A DNA stretch of 29,813 nt, taken from the NCBI GenBank assembly GCA_024741835.1, contig JAENRP010000448.1:1-29813 (forward strand), written 5' to 3'. Within the stretch, counting starts at the first letter, position 1. Each line of letters opens with the position of its first letter. Origin of the DNA: Diplocarpon mali (taxonomy: Eukaryota > Ascomycota > Leotiomycetes > Helotiales > Drepanopezizaceae). The notes beneath the pieces are model-generated. The model made no database searches. It was not told the origin of the DNA and saw only the letters and a program-made list of their open reading frames with translations. The translations under genes were made by a program, and so were the position numbers. Below are positions 29,398 through 29,813 of this stretch, in pieces.

Positions 29398-29813
29398 TGT
29401 GAAATATGAGGGCTGGCCGATATGGTAAAGAGAGTATAAGGTAGTATTGAGTAGTAAGTAATAGTAGTAGTTGAAGAACTTGGAGACTTAGGAGGCTTAG
29501 GAGGCTTGATTCCTAACTACAGGAGCAAAGCAATCTATATATACAAAATATCTTGAGCTTCTAGAACCTTCTAATATATTGGAGTTATACTAGATTATAA
29601 ATCAATATAGGTATACGTAATGTAATACGTAATCCTTTGATTTGTAATATAGTTTTAGCTAAACTTAGTACTATAAGTCATAGCTAAATATAGAACTATA
29701 ACTCATAGCTAGGATATAGAGTTTATAGCTAAATTTAGTATAGCTATGATTTCTAATCCAACTTAGCTAGTATAGCTACTCCACCTTAGCTATTCCTACT
29801 TAGCTAGTATAGC
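29398..29813 (+). mobile_element. Unidentified insertion, possibly the LTR of a third element
   Basis: At 29398 the Copia D sequence gives way to TGTGAAATATGAGGG, with a normal base composition and many TpG and CpA. This is a typical LTR start (TGT), with a TATA-like TCTATATATACA near 29536. From 29650 to the end it is made of short repeats: CATAGCTAA-type units, and a 16-bp direct repeat (ACTTAGCTAGTATAGC) at 29761 and 29798. TATAA at 29393-29397 could be its target duplication. No coding sequence or far end is visible, so it could also be another repeat class or flanking DNA joined by deletion. Confidence 0.4.

Overview
This window is a nest of decayed LTR retrotransposons from a filamentous ascomycete (Pezizomycotina). 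I found no intact host gene and no RNA gene. The DNA is very AT-rich. Its changes are almost all C-to-T and G-to-A, with CpA/TpG turned into TpA. CAA, CAG, CGA and TGG codons have become stops, and catalytic Asp/Glu codons have become Asn/Lys. This is the signature of repeat-induced point mutation (RIP) in an AT-isochore. The species cannot be named from the sequence.

Two families account for the first 29.4 kb. Family 1 is a Ty1/Copia element of about 6.18 kb with 195-bp LTRs (TGTTGAG...CTCAACA). It is present as copy A (plus, 5' part outside the window, 1-4091), B (plus, complete, 5548-11730), C (minus, complete, 13275-19456), D (plus, 25055-29397), E (minus, 23726-25054) and one solo LTR (minus, 11855-12049). 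Family 2 is one Ty3/Gypsy chromovirus on the minus strand, 4103-23725, with 244-bp LTRs. Once the inserted Copia elements are removed it is about 7.05 kb.

The nesting is supported by 5-bp target site duplications: TAATC for B, CTGCT/CTACT for the solo LTR, AATCT for C and TTAAT for Gypsy. E is the oldest layer. A and Gypsy both sit in the 3' LTR of E, 6 bp apart, and D cut E in its reverse transcriptase. B, the solo LTR and C each later split the Gypsy pol gene. Reading across the junctions restores continuous Gypsy integrase and reverse transcriptase. A further, less mutated sequence beginning TGTGAAAT interrupts D at 29398 and runs to the window end.

The Copia elements are read in one frame as gag (CCHC knuckle), protease, an unusual tandem-repeat spacer, integrase, reverse transcriptase and RNase H. 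Their primer-binding site matches the anticodon arm of initiator tRNA-Met. Gypsy has gag and pol in different frames (pol is -1 relative to gag) and ends in a chromodomain.

The most unusual feature is a 23-bp imperfect palindrome. It occurs 8-10 times in each Copia spacer, again in the Copia 3' tail, and three times in Gypsy gag and pol. In the coding copies it is always in the same codon phase.
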